Below are positions 59,447 through 64,000 of a stretch of 64,000 bases of DNA, in pieces; within the stretch, counting starts at the first letter, position 1, and each line of letters begins with the position of its first letter. Both the position numbers and the translations under genes were made by a program. Source of the stretch: Hepsetus odoe. Taxonomy: Eukaryota > Chordata > Actinopteri > Characiformes > Hepsetidae. A model generated the notes under the pieces. That model had not been told where the DNA came from. It did not search any database and worked only from the letters and a program-made list of their open reading frames with translations. The stretch spans positions 28,453,394 to 28,517,393 of the forward strand of contig CM029367.1 of assembly GCA_017165825.1 (NCBI GenBank). Reading direction: 5' to 3'.

Positions 59447-61774
59447 AATACATAGAACGCCCCACAACCCTGAGATTAAGAGACTCATGCTGAACTGACA
59501 GAGCAAGCCAGGCTTCCAGAAGATGTTCTCATTTGAAAATCCTTAAAGCCTTAAAGCTTTAAAAACAACCACACCAAACATGTTATAGATCAGCCTCCTC
59601 CACCATTCAAACGGGTAAATATATAAAGTATATTGAAATAAGGATAAAAAAATACATGGAATAATATACATTATTATAAGGAACATATTCTTGCAGATGT
59701 TGTTCCAGCATAGGGCTCTTGGTAAAACTAAGTCTGTAGATACCTCCTCTAATTCCAGGTTTGTGGACACCCTTGATTTTATATTAATACAAATTCTAAA
59801 GGATTCTTCTAGGACTGTACCTTGGCAGGGAAGGTGAAGGTAATGCAAGAAAGCAGGTCATGTTTGCACCCAAACCGCTTTGATGTTGCACGGAAGACAA
59901 CACAAAAGGGTTATAAATAATAGGACAATACACAAACGAGAAAAAAAAGAGTAAAAAAAAAACATGAAAAGATGACCTGCGAGGTGAGGACAAAAGGAAA
60001 CTCAGCCCTTCCTGAGACTCACACTCTCATGTGAAGTTCCACTGAGAGAAGATATGTTGCTCAAGCAGATACAGTGAGCAGACACACATTCATATTATTC
60101 CACAGCAAAATGTCCTTGAGAATCGCATAGACTGGGCAAAATTGTTATGATGAAAAGATGAATTTACTGAAAAACAAACAGAGGGGGCTGAATTCCATAC
60201 TGCTTTGTGGAAATATTCAAACTGCACGCTTAAATATTTAGAGCAGCACAGCTTTCCATCTTTCAGGTGTTCAAGAATGAACCATAATTGCACCGTGTGC
60301 CCATCAAGAAACTGCAACTGGTGCTGCAGCAACCTGCACACTGTCCTTTGCACTATTTAATGGGTGGGTTTGCTGTTCAACGAGTCACGTTTCTGCCATC
60401 TGTACAGCCACCAACCAGATCAAACCATCTGCTAGGTCCTGGAGTATCCCAGCCCTGCACAGTGTACGCTTTTCGGCTCATCGACTCAAAAAGAACTTGT
60501 TAATAAGCAGGGCCCAGTTTCCCAAAGCATCTTAATGTTAAGATCATATTCAGTACAGGGCAAATGTTCAGTCTGAGGCATAATCTTAATTCAGAGAATT
60601 AATTAGAAATTCTGGGAAAGCCAGCCCTGATTGGATGCACTGGGTGTGTTAGAGCAGGTTAAACCCGAAAATATGCTGGACAAGTGGATCTGCAGGACAT
60701 TGCATCACCTTTTTAATAGAAATGTCCAAGTGTATCTCTCAGGATAATCATCGAAAGCTTTAGAACGGGGGCCTTGAAGTGCAGTTTTTGAGCGTAGGCT
60801 GTGATTTCATGTTAAATTCACATTCATTTCCTCCTTTTAGCCTGCATTTATTTCTGTTTATGTCACCATTATTCTAGGGTAGAAAGAGAGCAGAGATTGG
60901 ACTCCAATGTTCCATCTCCCCGAGTGGGATGCAAAGAGGTTAAGCTGCTCGCTCAGGGGCTCAGCAGCCCTGGTTGAGGGGAAGGACACTTGAAGCTGAA
61001 GTTCCCTGGTGTTAACATCCCAAGAGCTCAGCTGACACTTCCGGGACCAGGATACAGTGATTAACCTCAGGCCTCAGACATCTTCTGTGCTTCTCACAGA
61101 TCTACAGATTTCCTCAGGGTCTTCATACTGAATGCTGCCCGAGCATTCAGAGGGGAGGACCTCATCACTGATGATGGCCCTGGCTTGGGGAGCAGGAGAG
61201 TGGATTTCTGAATTCTAGTCTTTGACATGCTGATGAACCTGTAAAGATCCGTTATCACCCGTGGTGACAAAAGCATGGTATTTCTCTCTGAAAGCTCACT
61301 AAAAAATTAAACAAGGCTTCAGATTACCGAAGAGAAGATGATCTATTGCGATTTGCACTTGATGATTTTATTATTCTGTGTACAATCTTGTTTTACATAA
61401 TGAAAAAGCAATGTGTTGCATTGTTGCATTGTTTATATATATTTTGTTGAAAAAGACCTGACACAGATTCAGAGCTGTCTGTTGATTGCAAGTTTGCAAA
61501 TTAAAGACTGAAACTTAATTATGCCTGAACCTATCAGCTTGTAAGGCCCTACACTGGAGCACGTTTACACATTCTGACCATGTGGTAAACTAAGTTTAAA
61601 TATGAGAGTAGTTTGTTCTTAAAAAAATCTAAGAATATTTTTATGCAACCCATCAAAATCAAGGTGCACTTAATTGTAACAGATGAAGGGCTTAGTTGCA
61701 AAAGTCAGTATAAAACTCTGATAAATCAATGCATAATGCAAACAATGTACTAAAATATAACCATCTGAGGCACC
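59447..61774. other. Long intron stretch, mostly unique
   Basis: About 2.3 kb without recognised repeats. 60880-61280 is GC-richer, with open frames on both strands (for example minus 61094-61276) but no splice-supported exon. Confidence 0.45.
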
Positions 61775-62010
61775 TATCCTAACCAGGTTCAGGTGGTTCA
61801 GGAGTTTATCCCAGTGCTCATAGGGAAAAAGCAGGGCAACACCCTGAACGCACCACAAACACGGTCACACCTGGGGCAATTTAGCATCTCCGATCAACCT
61901 GCCATCTTTGGACTCGGAGAGGGATCCCACATGGGCAGAACATATAAACCTAGGAAGGAATCAAACCCACTCTTCACTGTATCATCCAGTCTTAACAGAA
62001 TATAGTTTTT
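61775..62010 (-). repeat. Common fish interspersed repeat, diverged
   Basis: tatcctaaccaggttcaggt, caacaccctgaacgcacca, ggggcaatttagcatctccg, gaatcaaacccactctt follow the order of the element at 4741-5108. Confidence 0.7.
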
Positions 62011-63518
62011 GCTAACCTAGGGGTAAGATTCTCTGGATGTGAGCCCTTCAGCAAGACCCTTAACCCTAAGTAGCTTCTGGCAAACTTATTAGCCAATGTA
62101 TGCGACTCTTAATATCTGATACATATATTTCTCAAGCAATTTAATTCCAGATCAGCTTTCAACCATAAAGCAGAGCAGCAAATGTCATCACAAAAAGGAA
62201 CTAGATGTGATTGGTCTGAAATCTGTTGTTTTATACTTTTTTAAACCTGTTCAACTACATAGCATATCTATGTTTGATGTAATAGGACCCCATAGGTTAT
62301 CCCTCACCCTCCTTTAACAGCTCTGCACTTGTAAGGGTTAAATTGCCTGCTCACATCACTCCCATTTCCAAGTCCGCATTTGTTCAAGGATGGAGTAAGG
62401 CCAAAGTGAGCCCAACTTTATTAGCGTGAGAATCCAGTCCGTCACAGCTGTGGCTTTTAAGCTTCTAGAAGACTTCACTCCGAGAAGAAAATGACTCCCG
62501 TTTGCCTTCCTTCGCTGCTAGAGAGCAGCCATCATCAGTTGGGAAATGGTGCTTGGCAAAGTGCGGGTGTGTGATGAGAGTGTTGCACCGGGCAGCGCAA
62601 ATCACACGAGAACGGAAAGAAAAATTCTCTCCCCAGACCGCGCTCAGGCATCTATAATGTGGAAAAGCTGAGCCTATACTGAAGCTAAATCGAGCATATA
62701 TCTAAAAGGACACATCCACGTGGCACTAGAGTGATGGAAAGTATTGCTCTCACTATAATACACTATACTGATGAGAGCGAGAGTGAGAGTGAGATGTATC
62801 TTCTAGTGCATGTTGGTCCAAGCCATGCGATGACATTAGAAGCAATTTATTGAAGTCATTCCAGCTCATTCACGACCCTGGTTAGGATAAGCGGTTTGGA
62901 TAATGGAAAAAATAAGAGTGGTACATTGACAAATCTATTTTACACAATCCCCTCCCAATCGTTCCTGAAATCTGACTGACTGGCCAGTTTGCTGTCCAGT
63001 TTCTTTCTTTAGTTTTGCAGGCTTACAGGTAAAGGAAGAGTCCGCTTACCCAATTTATTACAAACTCACTGCAAATGAAGACTTGCTTGTATGTTTTTCT
63101 GCCATCTTGTGTCAGCATAGTTAGAGCGAACCAGACCTGAATTTTGGTTTGAACTCAAATATAGCCTCAGGACTTATCAACCCAACCTTCACCCTTCACC
63201 ACATCAAGTCTGGACTCCAAAATGCCCAGGCCCAATGAAAGTGTCAAAGTTGGCTGTCAACATCTTTGATCTCTTAACCAAGCCCTTTCTGAGATGTCTT
63301 GGTTTCACATCAGCAAAGTTAAAAAAGCAAATGATACAAAAACACCTTAAATACCAATAAGACATGCTATTTTACCTATGCAATAAATTTTTAGCTATTT
63401 TTAAACATCACACCTGGAAACGTACTGTCCTAAAAAACACTCATACATAAGAGGATAAACCAATCACAAACAATACTAATACAGTAATACAAATTTGACA
63501 TCATTAGTTGTGTATTCT
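62011..63518. other. Intron, mostly unique
   Basis: 62046-62075 (ttcagcaagacccttaaccc) is a V-SINE-like scrap, and 62850-62910 (gaccctggttaggataagcg) a fish-repeat scrap. No exon seen. Confidence 0.5.
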
Positions 63519-64000
63519 GGATTAGATGAGATGTCTGATGGTAACTGATACTGGATTATATTAGATGTTTGATTGTAACTGTAATACTGGATTAGATTAG
63601 ATGTTTGATTGTAACTGTAATACTGGATTAGATTAGGTGTTTGATTGTAACTGTAACACTGGATTAGATTAGATGTTTGGTTGTACCTGTAACATTGGAT
63701 TATATTAGATGTTTGATTGTACCTGTAACACTGGATTAGATTAGGTGTTTGATTGTAACTGTAATACTGGATTAGATTAGGTGTTTGATTGTAACTGTAA
63801 CACTGGATTAGATTAGATGTTTGGTTGTACCTGTAACATTGGATTATATTAGATGTTTGATTGTACCTGTAACACTGGATTAGATTAGGTGTTTGATTGT
63901 AACTGTAATACTTGGATTAGGATTAGGTGTTTGGTTGTAACTGTAACACTGGATTAGATTAGATGTTTCGTTGTACCTGTAATACTGGATTAGATTAGAT
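63519..64000. repeat. 36-bp minisatellite with 144-bp higher-order unit, running off the window
   Basis: About 13.4 units starting ggattagattagatgtttga. Starts are at 63519 (34 bases), 63553, 63589, then every 36 bases to 63877, 63914 (37 bases), 63951 and 63987. 63625-63768 and 63769-63912 are identical four-unit blocks, so the array grew in part by duplicating four units at once. Variable positions include gattgt/ggttgt and aactgt/acctgt. No frame stays open. Confidence 0.95.

Noticed and set aside
61094..61276. 60-residue minus ORF in GC-richer sequence
   Set aside because: The plus strand is also open, no splice sites or known motifs, likely chance or an old repeat.
63519..64000. CRISPR-like repeat array
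   Set aside because: Units are contiguous 36-base tandem copies without spacers, in a vertebrate genome. It is a minisatellite.

Overview
This window is vertebrate nuclear DNA, almost certainly from a ray-finned fish. It shows very dense dinucleotide and tetranucleotide microsatellites, many tRNA-derived SINEs, pieces of L2/CR1-like LINEs, palindromic DNA-transposon relics and sparse short exons with canonical GT-AG sites. The species or order cannot be fixed from the sequence alone. There is no sign of bacterial, plasmid or viral organisation.

Only one host gene can be supported. It is a partial inpp4b (inositol polyphosphate-4-phosphatase type II B) on the minus strand. Four consecutive coding exons were found, in transcript order 27738-27846, 24032-24101, 15865-16012 and 5392-5522. 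All have good splice sites, their codon phases join without a break, and the joined peptide follows the known INPP4B region between the end of the N-terminal C2 domain and the linker before the central domain (about residues 170-325 of the roughly 924-residue human protein, numbering from memory). The first exons, the central domain and the CX5R phosphatase core lie outside the window or were not found in it. The visible introns are about 3.6, 8.0 and 10.3 kb, followed by more than 5.3 kb of intron at the low-coordinate end. No further upstream exon was recognised in the 36 kb above 27846, so that stretch is read as one large 5' intron of inpp4b, which is an inference.

Layout: 1-5391 is intron with pyrimidine-rich repeat and SINEs. 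5392-27846 holds the exons, with decayed LINEs at 6.3, 9.8 and 11.0 kb, a better preserved LINE 3' end at 16.1-17.2 kb, and GA-rich degenerate repeats at 11.7-14.0 kb. 27.8-63.5 kb has no recognised exon and carries most of the SINEs, several in inverted pairs, two inverted-repeat elements (41.2-41.5 and 52.5-53.3 kb), a MITE-like element at 36 kb, and GATA/GACA and TA arrays. The last 480 bases are a 36-bp minisatellite with a perfect 144-bp higher-order duplication that runs off the end.

No convincing new biological system was found. The observations most worth checking are a chimeric SINE family, a CT microsatellite that appears to serve as the polypyrimidine tract of one inpp4b exon, the minisatellite, the foldback element with an expanded TA tract, and two unexplained coding-like islands.
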